Of a stretch of 64,000 nucleotides of DNA, positions 45,161 through 53,377 are shown piece by piece; positions within the stretch are counted from its first letter, which is position 1, and each line of letters starts with the position of its first letter. The notes beneath the pieces were generated by a model. It saw nothing but the letters and a program-made list of their open reading frames with translations, searched no databases and was not told the origin of the DNA. This DNA is from Streptomyces albireticuli (GTDB lineage Bacteria > Actinomycetota > Actinomycetes > Streptomycetales > Streptomycetaceae). A program made the position numbers and the translations under genes. The DNA lies in contig NZ_JAJQQS010000007.1 in NCBI RefSeq assembly GCF_021228125.1, forward strand, positions 1 through 64,000, read 5' to 3'.

Positions 45161-45204
45161 AAGGGGTCGGCCCCCGTCGCGGAAGCGACGGGGGCCGACC
45201 CCTT
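45161..45204 (+). terminator. Strong rho-independent terminator after kgd
   Basis: Perfect 20-bp arms (45161-45180 and 45185-45204) with a GGAA tetraloop, followed by TT. It begins 18 bp after the kgd stop. Confidence 0.9.
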
Positions 45205-45356
45205 TTCCCACCGTTCCCCACCACGTGGGCGCGGGACGGCCCCGGGCCGCACGGCCGCGAGAGGCCGTGGCCGAGGCCCGCCTATCCTGGGCGGGTATGT
45301 CCCGCGCCCTGCGAAACTGTCCCCGCACACCCTGACTACCCCTGACGGAGAGCACG

Positions 45357-45542
45357 TTGTACTTCACCGACCGCGGCATCGAGGAGCTGGAGAACCGGCG
45401 AGGCGAGGAGGAGGTCACGCTGGGCTGGGTGGCCGAGCAGCTGCGCACCTTCGTCGACCTGAACCCGGACTTCGAGGTGCCGGTGGAGCGGCTGGCGACG
45501 TGGCTGGCACGGCTGGACGACGAGGACGACGACGACCTCTGA
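45357..45542 (+). CDS. Small acidic protein (DUF6104-like, 61 aa)
   Basis: A 61-aa protein starting at TTG with GGAG 7 bp upstream: MYFTDRGIEELENRRGEEEV, then WVAEQLRTFVDLNPDF and a C-terminal run of Asp (DDEDDDDL). I recognise it as a short conserved Streptomyces protein usually annotated as DUF6104; function unknown. Followed by a dispersed repeat. Confidence 0.75.
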   Translation: MYFTDRGIEELENRRGEEEVTLGWVAEQLRTFVDLNPDFEVPVERLATWLARLDDEDDDDL

Positions 45543-45657
45543 GACGCCGGGGGGCGGCCGGGCCCTGCGGACGGCCTTTCCCCGGCCCCGCCCCTTCCCG
45601 TAACCGGGGACAAGCCCCCGGACCCCCTTCCGCGCTCCGCGCGGTGGCCTCGGACTC
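45543..45657. repeat. Dispersed intergenic repeat, copy 1
   Basis: Contains CCCCGCCCCTTCCCGTAACC, then CCGGGGACAAGCCCCCGG (hairpin) and CCGCGCTCCGCGCGGTGGCC. The same blocks recur at 53105 and 63540. No gene. Confidence 0.65.
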
Positions 45658-46479
45658 TCAGGTGCGCTCGCGCCACCAGTCGTAGGCCAGGGTCAGCGCG
45701 CCGTCCGCGGCGAGCACGGCGCCGACGGCCGCCCAGCCCCGGCGCCCGGCTCGGCGGGCGCCGAAGGCCAGGGCGAGACCGCCCGCGAGCTCGGCGGCGC
45801 CCAGGGCGCGGGCCCGGGGGCCTCGGGTCCACGCGCCGAGCGTGCCGCGTTCGGCGGCGTCGAGCCCGGCCCGTACGGCCTGGCGCCAGCCCGGCCAGTC
45901 GACGGCCTCGGCGGCGGGGAGCACCCCGGCGGCGGCCCGGAGCCGGGCGGCGCTCGCGCCGGGCGCGAGGCCCGGCGGCAGCGTCAGGCCCGTGCGGGAG
46001 AGGACGGCGATCAGGCCGAGCACCCGGGCGGCGGCCCCGGCGTCGGAGTCCGGGCGGGTCAGCCCGTCGAGGGCGGCGCCGTCGAGCACCGGGTCGAGGC
46101 CGAGCCGCGAGCGCAGGGCGCCCATGACGGACTCCTCGCCGGCCGGGGTGCCGTCGGTGAGCCAGTGGTAGCCGACCGTACGGCGGAACCCCGCCGCCAC
46201 CACGAACCCGGCGCCGTTCGCGTCCCACCACAGCCCGACGACGGGCCAGGACTCGGCCACGGCCAGGGCGTGCGCCCAGCCCGCGGTCGCCTCGGCCAGG
46301 GAGGTGCCCTCGGAGCGCCAGGAGTCCTCGCCGGGGATCAGCGCGCTCCATCCTTCACCGGCCGGTACCAGAAGCAGGGGTTCGTTCAGGAGCTGCGCGG
46401 AGGGGCGTACGCGGTCGGGCTCGGCCCGGCAGAGCAGCAGGACCCCGGCCGCTCGGCTGTGGTCATTAGCGGAGGACAT
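45658..46479 (-). CDS. Hypothetical protein with C-terminal membrane segment
   Basis: A 273-aa protein of unknown function. The first ~110 residues are globular (LLNEPLLLVPAGEGWSALIPG, GLWWDANGAGFVVAAGF); the C-terminal ~80 are Ala/Gly/Arg-rich with weak hydrophobic stretches (ALGAAELAGGLALAFGARRAG). TAGCGT lies 7 bp before the ATG, so a leaderless transcript is likely. Conserved position between kgd and the DUF4097 operon suggests a core gene. Confidence 0.7.
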   Translation of the reverse strand: MSSANDHSRAAGVLLLCRAEPDRVRPSAQLLNEPLLLVPAGEGWSALIPGEDSWRSEGTSLAEATAGWAHALAVAESWPVVGLWWDANGAGFVVAAGFRRTVGYHWLTDGTPAGEESVMGALRSRLGLDPVLDGAALDGLTRPDSDAGAAARVLGLIAVLSRTGLTLPPGLAPGASAARLRAAAGVLPAAEAVDWPGWRQAVRAGLDAAERGTLGAWTRGPRARALGAAELAGGLALAFGARRAGRRGWAAVGAVLAADGALTLAYDWWRERT

Positions 46480-46508
46480 GCGTCCACGCTATGCCAAACG
46501 GGCGGCCC

Positions 46509-46536
46509 TTGACTTCACCCATCCGCGATATATCGT
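46509..46536 (+). promoter_or_regulatory. Promoter of the DUF4097-padR operon with overlapping palindrome
   Basis: TTGACT (46509-46514), 16-bp spacer, TATCGT (46531-46536) form a plausible HrdB-type promoter. The perfect palindrome CGATATATCG (46526-46535) overlaps the -10, and a half-site CGATA recurs at 46552. This AT-rich site is striking in its GC-rich setting and fits an operator for the PadR protein encoded by the second gene. Confidence 0.55.
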
Positions 46537-46647
46537 GTTTTCCGTAAGACGCGATAGGTTGCGTCGGGGGCGGACGCCTGACGCGGGCGCCCCCGGGGCG
46601 TCCCCCGGACGCTTCCGGTCACGTCCCGACGAGCAAGGAGGCCCGGC

Positions 46648-47586
46648 ATGCAGGTCCGGTCGGAGTGGTCACTGTCCGCACCGCAGCAGCTCACCTTCGA
46701 GGAGCCGGTCACGGCCCTCGCCGTGCGGATCCTCGGTGGCACGGTCAACGTCGTGGGCACGGACTCCGGCCCCGCGGCCCTCCGGCTCTCCGAGCTCGAC
46801 GGCCCGCCGCTCTCCGTCGAGCTGCGGGACGGCACCCTCACCGTCGGCTACGAGGACCTGTCCTGGAAGAACCTCCTGGACCGGGACCCGGGCAGGCTCG
46901 CGAGGAAGCGCACGGCCACCGTGACGCTCACCGTCCCGGCCGCCACCCGCGTCGAGGTCGGCACCGTCACCGCGGAGGCCGTCGTCTCCGGCATCGCGGG
47001 CCGCACGGAGATCCGGAGCGCCACCGGTGACGCCACGCTCGTCGGGCTGACCGGCGAGGTGCGCGCCGAGACCGTGGCCGGGCGGCTGGAGGCCCAGGGC
47101 CTCCGCGGCGACCTGCGCCTCGACTCCGTCTCCGGGGACATCACGCTGGTCGAGAGCGCGAGCGGCACCGTCAAGGCCGACACGGTCACCGGCGCCGTCG
47201 TCGTCGACCACTCCCCCGCGGCCGCCGCGGAGCGGCTGGACGTCGCCCTGGGCAGCGTCGCCGGCGAGGTCGCCGTCCGGCTGCCGGCCGGCGCCGGCGT
47301 GGAGGTACGGGCGAGCACCATGGGCGGCGCGGTCTCCTGCGCCTTCGACGAGCTGGCCGTCGGCGGCCGGTTCGGCGCGCGGAAGGTCACCGGCACGCTC
47401 GGCTCCGGTAGTGGGAAGCTCAGGGTCGCCACCGTCACGGGCGCGATCGCGCTGCTCCGCCGCCCGGACACCGCGGACGGGCCGTACGACGGCCCGGCCG
47501 GCGCCCCGGCCGGTGCGCCCACCGGCTGCCCCGCCGACGCCCCCACCGGCTCCGCCGACGTCCCCGCCCAGGGAAAGGTCCTCTGA
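46648..47586 (+). CDS. DUF4097 beta-strand-repeat protein
   Basis: A 312-aa protein built of short repeated beta strands (VNVVGTDSG, TAEAVVSGIAG, RTEIRSATGDATLVG, LDSVSGDITLVES, ADTVTGAVVV) as in DUF4097 adhesin-like parallel beta folds. No signal peptide or membrane anchor, so probably cytosolic. The C-terminal ~45 residues are Pro/Ala/Gly repeats. AAGGAGG lies 10 bp before the ATG. Its TGA overlaps the padR ATG (TGATG). DUF4097 genes are often paired with PadR or sigma-factor regulators. Confidence 0.85.
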   Translation: MQVRSEWSLSAPQQLTFEEPVTALAVRILGGTVNVVGTDSGPAALRLSELDGPPLSVELRDGTLTVGYEDLSWKNLLDRDPGRLARKRTATVTLTVPAATRVEVGTVTAEAVVSGIAGRTEIRSATGDATLVGLTGEVRAETVAGRLEAQGLRGDLRLDSVSGDITLVESASGTVKADTVTGAVVVDHSPAAAAERLDVALGSVAGEVAVRLPAGAGVEVRASTMGGAVSCAFDELAVGGRFGARKVTGTLGSGSGKLRVATVTGAIALLRRPDTADGPYDGPAGAPAGAPTGCPADAPTGSADVPAQGKVL

Positions 47587-48608
47587 TGCCCCCCGTCTTC
47601 GCCCACGGCCGGCTGCGGCTGTACCTGCTCAAGCTCCTCGACGAGGCCCCGCGCCACGGCTACGAGATCATCAGGCTGCTGGAGGAGCGCTTCCAGGGGC
47701 TCTACGCCCCGTCGGCCGGGACGGTCTACCCGCGGCTGGCCAAGCTGGAGGCCGAGGGCCTCGTCACGCACGCCACCGAGGGCGGCCGCAAGGTCTACTC
47801 CGTCACCGACGCCGGCCGGGCCGAACTCGCCGACCGGCAGGGCGAGCTGGCCGAGCTCGAACTGGACATCCGCGAGTCCGTCTCCGCGCTCGCCTCCGAC
47901 ATCCGCGAGGACGTCCGGGGAGCCGCGGACGGCCTCCGCCGCGACATGCGCGAGGACGCCCGGCGGGCGCGCGCCGAGCCGCCGGGGGGCGACCCCTTCC
48001 AGGGCGCGAAGGAGGAGTTCAGACGCGCCAAGGAGCAGTGGAAGGAGCAGGCCCGGCGGGCGAAGGAGGAGAGCCGCCGCGCCCGCCAGGACGCCCAGCA
48101 GGCCCGCCGCCAGGCCAAGCAGGCGCACGAGGAGGCCTACGAGGAGGTCCTGCGGATCGCCGAGCGCGTCCAGCGGGAGGTCGGCGAGCACGTCCGCCAG
48201 GAGGGCTGGCCGTCCGGCATCGCGGAGGGCTTCGGCGTCCTGACCCGGGAGCTGGGCGACCTCGGCAGCCGTCTCGCGGAGGGCAAGGACGCCCCGGGCC
48301 ACGGGACGCGCGAGCCGCGCGGCAAGAACGGGGAGCACGGGGAGAACAACGGGGAGAGCGGGGAGAACACGGCCGGCGCCGGGCGCCCGCGTCCGGGCGG
48401 GCACGCCCCGGACTGGGCCACGGCCCCGGCCGCCCCCTCCGAGGACCCGGCCCGCGACCTGGACCGCCTGCTGGACCGCTTCCGCGACGGCATCCGCGAC
48501 ACGGCCCGCGACCATGGAGTGACCCCGGCCCAGCTCGCCGAGTCCCGCCGCCACCTGGCGGAGGCGGCGGCCCGCATCGACGCGGCACTGCGCGCCCCGC
48601 GCGACTGA
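47586..48608 (+). CDS. PadR-family regulator with long coiled-coil extension
   Basis: A 340-aa protein. The PadR winged helix (residues ~5-90) has LRLYLLKLLDEAPRHGYEIIRLLE, FQGLYAPSAGTVYPRLAKLEAEGLV and KVYSVTDAGRAEL, given in pieces. After this, ~100 residues of Arg/Glu/Ala form charged helices (RRAKEQWKEQARRAKEESRR and RQAKQAHEEAYEEVL), then a disordered linker and a C-terminal helical segment. Typical PadR proteins are 100-200 aa, so it is much longer. Translationally coupled to the DUF4097 gene; likely autoregulatory at CGATATATCG. Confidence 0.88.
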   Translation: MPPVFAHGRLRLYLLKLLDEAPRHGYEIIRLLEERFQGLYAPSAGTVYPRLAKLEAEGLVTHATEGGRKVYSVTDAGRAELADRQGELAELELDIRESVSALASDIREDVRGAADGLRRDMREDARRARAEPPGGDPFQGAKEEFRRAKEQWKEQARRAKEESRRARQDAQQARRQAKQAHEEAYEEVLRIAERVQREVGEHVRQEGWPSGIAEGFGVLTRELGDLGSRLAEGKDAPGHGTREPRGKNGEHGENNGESGENTAGAGRPRPGGHAPDWATAPAAPSEDPARDLDRLLDRFRDGIRDTARDHGVTPAQLAESRRHLAEAAARIDAALRAPRD

Positions 48609-48692
48609 CGCCGGGGCGTACGGGCGGTGCGGACCTCGGCCGGGGGCCGCACCGTCCGACGCCGGGCCCGGGAGGGCTCCCGGGCGGGGCAC

Positions 48693-48948
48693 CGGCGACG
48701 CGCCGCACCCGCCCGGGTCACCGAGGCCCGTCCGGCCGCCGGGGCGTCAGCTCCACCGGCACAGGCGGCCGACTTCCACCACGGCATGCGGGCGAGGGCC
48801 GTGGTGGCCACGGGCGGACCCGGCGACGCGCCGCACCCGCCCAGGTCACCAAGGCCCGTCCGCCTCCCCGCACCCCACTGACAGCTCCGCCGGCGCGGGC
48901 GGCCGCCTTCCACTGCGGCGTGCTGGCGAGGACGCGGTGACCACGAGA
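48693..48948. repeat. Tandem duplication with 128-bp period
   Basis: The block starting CGGCGACGCGCCGCACCCGC at 48693 reappears at 48821, with the same order of landmarks (GGTCACC.AGGCCCGTCCG, CAGCTCC.CCGGC, CGGCCG.CTTCCAC, TGGCGAGG or GGGCGAGG, CCACG). The copies differ by scattered substitutions and small indels. It fills most of the 487-bp gap after padR, where I see no gene. Confidence 0.7.
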
Positions 48949-49095
48949 CGAGCCGGGGGGAGCCCCACCCGGCCGGCGCCCGCGACGCCGCGCCCGCCGG
49001 ACCCCGACCGCTCGGTCCCTGGCCCGTGAAGGCCTCGGGCAGGTGCCGGGGCGGCCCCGGCACCCGCACCACCCTCACACCGGGGACCCGGCCGC

Positions 49096-50541
49096 TCAGC
49101 CCCGCCCCGGCACCGCCGTCACCCTGACCTCGCCACGCCCCGGCACCGCCGTCACCCGTACCGCACCGCGCTCCCCCGGTCGTACCGCCGTCGTGTCGGC
49201 GCGGGCCGGGCCCTCGGTCGTCAGGCGCCAGCCGCGGGGGGCCGGGGGCAGGGTCAGTTCCGTCGGGCCGCGCCGTGCCGGGGTGTACCTCAGGCGGTAG
49301 ACGCCCGTCCGCGCGTCGTACGAGGCGTCCCGTACCGCGCCCGCCACGGCGGGGGCGTACGGCTCCGCCGTGCGGGCCTTGTTGGGCTGGTAGCGGCCCC
49401 GCGCGTCGAGGGCGCAGTAGCCGCCGCCGTAGCACCACTGCCAGCTCGCCCAGCCGCTCGCGTAGCGGGACATGGAGGTGAGGGCGTCCTCGTAGAAGCG
49501 GCCCATGTTCGGCAGGGAGCTGTTCATCGGCCCCCACTCCCCGACGACGAGGGGGATCCGCATCGCGCGCGGGTAGTGGACGACGGCCGCCTCGTAGGCG
49601 CGCAGCCAGCCCGCCGCCGGGTCGTAGTCGCGCCCGGCCTCCATGGCCGCGTTGTAGAAGTGCGGGGCGTAGACGACCTTGGGGTCGTGGATACGGCCGA
49701 GGCCGGTGGGGACGCCCTCGCCGGCGGCCGGGGTGGGTTCGACGAACAGCCGGTGGCGGCGGTCGACGCGGCGGATCGCGTCGGCGAGGCGGTTGTACAT
49801 CGGGGTGATCCGCGTGGACTCGATGCGGCGGGCGGCGTCCGGGATGCTCTCGCCCTCCCGCATCCGCCCCATCGGCTCGTTGATCAGGTCGTAGCCGAAC
49901 ACGGCGGGATGGTCCGCGAACCGCCCCGCGAGGACCTGCCACATCCGGGCCTGGGCGCGCCGCAGGTCCTCGTCCTGGTAGAGGTGTTCGAACGCGGCCT
50001 GGACGGCGGGCTCGAAGTACTCGGCGAACCAGTCGTCGGGGTGCGGCCGGTAGGGCAGGCCGTCGGTGCGGGTGGCCCAGGCGGGGATGCCGCGGTGGGT
50101 GCCGAACGCGGGCCCGTAGACGTCCTGGTGGGCGTCGATCACGACGCGCACGCGGTACTCGTGCGCCCAGTCCAGCACGCGTTCGATCTTGCGGAGGTAG
50201 CGCTCGCTGTACTGTCCCGGCCGCGGTTCCAGGTCGTCCCAGAAGACCGCGAGCCGGGCGAGGTCGAAGCCCCGCCCGGCCATGTCGCGCAGCGAGCGCT
50301 CGGTGATGTCCGCGAGGGCGTCGGCGCCGCGGTGCTCCTTGTCCGCGAGGTTCCAGCCGCGGACGGTGAGGACGCGGCCCCGGTCGTCGGTGAGGGGCGG
50401 GATGCCCGGGTCCGTACGGGCCGTGTGATCAGCACGAGCCGTGTGGTCCGTACGGGCCGCCGCCGGTACCCCCGGTGCCAGGAGTGCCAGGACCGCGGCT
50501 ACGGCGAGCAGCGCCGCCTTGCGCAAGCGTCTTGGAGGCAT
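49096..50541 (-). CDS. Secreted GH5 glycoside hydrolase (endoglycoceramidase-like)
   Basis: A 481-aa exported enzyme. The signal peptide core is ALLAVAAVLALLAPGV, cleaved near PAAA. The TIM-barrel has VRGWNLADKEH, LARLAVFWDDLEP, VVIDAHQDVYGPAFG, FGYDLINEPMG (acid/base Glu) and PLVVGEWGPM (nucleophile Glu), the GH5 order, with the DAHQD pattern of endoglycoceramidase-type members. A short C-terminal beta domain ends in two imperfect copies of VRVTAVPGRG. The start ATG is 8 bp after the stop of the oxidoreductase, so an operon. Confidence 0.9.
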   Translation of the reverse strand: MPPRRLRKAALLAVAAVLALLAPGVPAAARTDHTARADHTARTDPGIPPLTDDRGRVLTVRGWNLADKEHRGADALADITERSLRDMAGRGFDLARLAVFWDDLEPRPGQYSERYLRKIERVLDWAHEYRVRVVIDAHQDVYGPAFGTHRGIPAWATRTDGLPYRPHPDDWFAEYFEPAVQAAFEHLYQDEDLRRAQARMWQVLAGRFADHPAVFGYDLINEPMGRMREGESIPDAARRIESTRITPMYNRLADAIRRVDRRHRLFVEPTPAAGEGVPTGLGRIHDPKVVYAPHFYNAAMEAGRDYDPAAGWLRAYEAAVVHYPRAMRIPLVVGEWGPMNSSLPNMGRFYEDALTSMSRYASGWASWQWCYGGGYCALDARGRYQPNKARTAEPYAPAVAGAVRDASYDARTGVYRLRYTPARRGPTELTLPPAPRGWRLTTEGPARADTTAVRPGERGAVRVTAVPGRGEVRVTAVPGRG

Positions 50542-50548
50542 CCGCCGT

Positions 50549-51511
50549 TCATACCGTCAGCACGACCTTGCCGAACAGGTCGCCACCGGCCATCTTCTCA
50601 AGGCCCTCGCGCGCCCGGTCGAGCGGCAGGACGGAGTCGATCACGGGTCGTACGCCGGTGGCGGCGCAGAAGGAGAGCAGGTCCGCGAGCTCGTCCTTGG
50701 TGCCCATGGTCGAGCCGACGACCTTCAGCTCCAGGAAGAAGATGCGGTTGAGCTCCGCGGCGGGCGGGTTGGAGCCGCTGGTGGCCCCGGAGATCACCAG
50801 GGTGCCGCCGGGCTTGAGGGACTTGACCGAGTGCGACCAGGTGGCGGCGCCCACGGTCTCGATCACGGCGTCGACGCGGTGCGGCAGCCGCGCCCCCGGC
50901 TCGTAGGCCCCCTCGGCGCCGAGTTCGACCGCGCGCCGGCGCTTGACCTCGTCCCGGCTGGTGGCGAAGACCCGCAGCCCGGCCGCGGCGCCCAGGGCGA
51001 TCGCTGCGGTGGCGACCCCGCCGCCGGCGCCCTGGACGAGGACGCTCCGCCCGGGGCGGACGCCCGCGTTGGTGAACAGCATCCGGTACGCCGTCAGCCA
51101 GGCGGTCGGCAGACAGGCCGCCTCCTCGAAGGACAGCTCCTTCGGCTTGGGCAGCACGTTCCACGCGGGGACGGCGACGCGCTCGGCGAAGGTGCCCTGA
51201 TAGCGCTCGGTGAGGATGGAGCGCTGCTCGCGCGGGCCCACGCCGTGGCCGCTCTGGCCGATGACGGAGTGGACGACGACCTCGTTGCCGTCCTCGTCGA
51301 GGCCCGCCGCGTCACAGCCGAGGATCATCGGGAGCGCCTCGTCGGAGAGGCCGACGCCGCGCAGCGACCACAGGTCGTGGTGGTTGAGGGACGCCGCCTT
51401 GACGTTGACGACCGTCCACCCGGGCGGCGCCTCGGGCTCGGGGCGCTGGCCCAACTCGAGTCCTTCGAGCGGCTGGTCACGGTCGGTGCGTACGGCATAG
51501 GCGGCGAACAT
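50549..51511 (-). CDS. Medium-chain zinc-free dehydrogenase/quinone reductase
   Basis: A 320-aa MDR-family oxidoreductase. The GroES-like domain has VVNVKAASLNHHDLWSLRG and PMILGCDAAG; the NADPH site is VLVQGAGGGVATAAIALG (~160-177), followed by VFATSRDEVKRRRAVELGA. A clear catalytic-zinc Cys pattern is lacking, so a quinone or enoyl reductase is most likely. TAGGTT lies 7 bp before the ATG, so a leaderless transcript is probable. First gene of the operon with the GH5 gene. Confidence 0.88.
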   Translation of the reverse strand: MFAAYAVRTDRDQPLEGLELGQRPEPEAPPGWTVVNVKAASLNHHDLWSLRGVGLSDEALPMILGCDAAGLDEDGNEVVVHSVIGQSGHGVGPREQRSILTERYQGTFAERVAVPAWNVLPKPKELSFEEAACLPTAWLTAYRMLFTNAGVRPGRSVLVQGAGGGVATAAIALGAAAGLRVFATSRDEVKRRRAVELGAEGAYEPGARLPHRVDAVIETVGAATWSHSVKSLKPGGTLVISGATSGSNPPAAELNRIFFLELKVVGSTMGTKDELADLLSFCAATGVRPVIDSVLPLDRAREGLEKMAGGDLFGKVVLTV

Positions 51512-51734
51512 GATCCGAACCTAGACCCGGGACGCGCGGGGCGGAACCAGGCACCGGTGTGACACGCGCCGCGTCGGTCACCGGGGTGTCCACGGGCCCC
51601 TCCGGCAACGGCCGTATCCGCGGCGGAGAGTGCGCTTCCGCGTTGACCGGGCGCCCGGTGGGCGGGTTGGCTTTCCGGGCCCGCACACGTGTCGCACCGG
51701 TGTCGTACGGGCTCGTTCCCGAGGGGGGAGATCC

Positions 51735-53102
51735 ATGCGTCGCTCCGGACGCGTCACCGCCGTGGTGGCGATCTTAGGAAGCTGTGTCGCGGCGGCCTTG
51801 CCCGCTACGGCGGCCGCGGCCGCCGGTACGTCCGCCGGTACGTCCGCCGCCGGTACGGCGCGCCCGGGGCGTACGAGCGTGGTGAGCGCGGCCACCGACG
51901 GGACGTGGGCGGACGGCGAGTCGCTCGTCGGGAGCGTCAGCGCCGACGGCCGGTTCGCCGTGTTCGAGTCCCGGGCCACCAATCTGGTGCCCGGGAAGCC
52001 CGACCTCCGCAACGTCTACGTGAAGGACCTGCGTTCGGGCGCGCTGGAGCAGGTGAGCGTCGCCACCGACGGGACCCGGGCCGACGGGCCCTCGTACAAC
52101 GCCTCGATCAGCGGGGACGGCCGGTATGTCGTCTTCACCTCGGAGGCCGGGAACCTCGCGCCGGGCCAGAACCCGGCGGGCGGTCTCGACGTCTTCGTCC
52201 GCGACCGCCGGACCGGCCGGACGGATGCCCTGCTCACCAACGCGGCGGGGACGCGGGCCGGCAACCGCGACCCGTCCATCAGCGCCGACGGGCGGTTCGT
52301 CGCCTTCGCGTCGACGCGGAGCGACCTGGTGCCGGGCGACACCAACGAGGTGGCGGACGTCTTCGTCCAGGACCGGGTACGGGGCACCGTCCGGCGGGTG
52401 AGCGTCGCCGCCGACGGCTCCCAGGCGGACGGCTTCTCCGCCTCCCCGGTGATCAGCGCGGACGGCGGCACGGTCGGCTTCAAGAGCGCGGCCCGGCTGG
52501 TCCCCGAGCCGGACGAGGGGGGCCGGCTCCTGGCGCCGCATCCGAGAGCCCGCGCGTTCTACGTCCACGAGCTGCGCACCGGCCGCACCCAGCGGGGCGC
52601 CCAGGCCCTCGACGGCGGGGCCGTGGCGGCCACGGGGAGCATCGCGCTCAGCCCCGACGGGCGGTACGCGCTCTACTCCTCGGTCTCGGCCTCGATCGTG
52701 CCGGGCGACACCAACGGGAAGACGGACGTCTTCGCTAAGGACCTGCGCACCGGCCGCACCCTCCGCCTCAGCGTCGCCCCCGACGGCTCCCAGGCGGACG
52801 AGGGCTCCTACGACGGCGCGGTCATGAGCGCCGACGGCCGGACGGCGTACTTCACGTCCACGGCGACGAACCTGGTCCCGGGCGACACCAACGGCCACCA
52901 GGACCTCTTCGCACGCGACCTGCGCACGGGGGCCGTGGAGCGGCTGAACCTGGCTCCGGACGGGGCGCAGGACGACGGGGATGCGAGTGGGGGGTCGGTG
53001 GATCTGGCGGGGCGGGTGGTGGTGTTCGGGAGCTCCGGGGGCAATTTGGTGCCGGGGGATGTGAACGGGGTGCATGACGTGTTCTGGCGGCGGGTGGGGT
53101 AG
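51735..53102 (+). CDS. Secreted TolB/WD40-like beta-propeller protein
   Basis: A 455-aa exported protein. Signal peptide AVVAILGSCVAAALPATAAA. It contains about seven ~55-residue repeats with 'SxDGRYVxFxSxAxNLVPGDTNxxxDVFxRDLRTGxxxRVSVAxDGxxAD', for example ISADGRFVAFAS, VPGDTNEVADVFVQDRV, LSPDGRYALYSS and VPGDTNGKTDVFAKDLRTG. This is the PD40/TolB-like propeller pattern; it probably binds a ligand or surface polymer. GGGGGGAG precedes the ATG. Followed by a large hairpin cluster. Confidence 0.88.
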   Translation: MRRSGRVTAVVAILGSCVAAALPATAAAAAGTSAGTSAAGTARPGRTSVVSAATDGTWADGESLVGSVSADGRFAVFESRATNLVPGKPDLRNVYVKDLRSGALEQVSVATDGTRADGPSYNASISGDGRYVVFTSEAGNLAPGQNPAGGLDVFVRDRRTGRTDALLTNAAGTRAGNRDPSISADGRFVAFASTRSDLVPGDTNEVADVFVQDRVRGTVRRVSVAADGSQADGFSASPVISADGGTVGFKSAARLVPEPDEGGRLLAPHPRARAFYVHELRTGRTQRGAQALDGGAVAATGSIALSPDGRYALYSSVSASIVPGDTNGKTDVFAKDLRTGRTLRLSVAPDGSQADEGSYDGAVMSADGRTAYFTSTATNLVPGDTNGHQDLFARDLRTGAVERLNLAPDGAQDDGDASGGSVDLAGRVVVFGSSGGNLVPGDVNGVHDVFWRRVG

Positions 53103-53104
53103 GG

Positions 53105-53144
53105 GCCGCTGCGCGGGGCTTTTTCCCCTACCCGCCCCTTCCCG
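53105..53144. repeat. Dispersed intergenic repeat, copy 2
   Basis: A 40-bp block beginning GCCGCTGCGCGGGGC is identical to 63540-63579. An inverted, imperfect version lies at ~53221-53265 (GGGAAGGGGCGGGG...ACGCAGCGGC), so the whole intergenic region folds on itself. Confidence 0.75.
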
Positions 53145-53147
53145 AGT

Positions 53148-53200
53148 GTCCTCAAGCGCCGGACGGGCTGGAAAATCCAGCCCGTCCGGCGCTTGAGGAC
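53148..53200. terminator. 25-bp perfect hairpin between convergent genes
   Basis: Arms 53148-53172 and 53176-53200 are exact reverse complements (starting GTCCTCAAGCGCCGG) with loop AAA. It lies between the propeller gene and the malic enzyme gene, which converge. A (CACCCG)n run follows at ~53269-53306. Confidence 0.85.
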
Positions 53201-53377
53201 CGGGGTCCGGGGCGGAGCCCCGGTTTCGGGAAGGGGCGGGGCTGGGGAAAGGCCTCACGCAGCGGCACCCCACCCCCACCCGCACCCGCACCCGCACCCG
53301 CACCCAAGAACGGCGCGGGGCCCGCCAGGACGGCAACCGCCCCGGCGGACCCCACGGATCCGCACGCCGCTACAGAC

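Noticed and set aside
41256..45224. 1322-codon open frame on the minus strand
   Set aside because: Complement of kgd; no motifs, composition dominated by Arg/Leu/Val/Gly as expected from the antisense of a high-GC gene.
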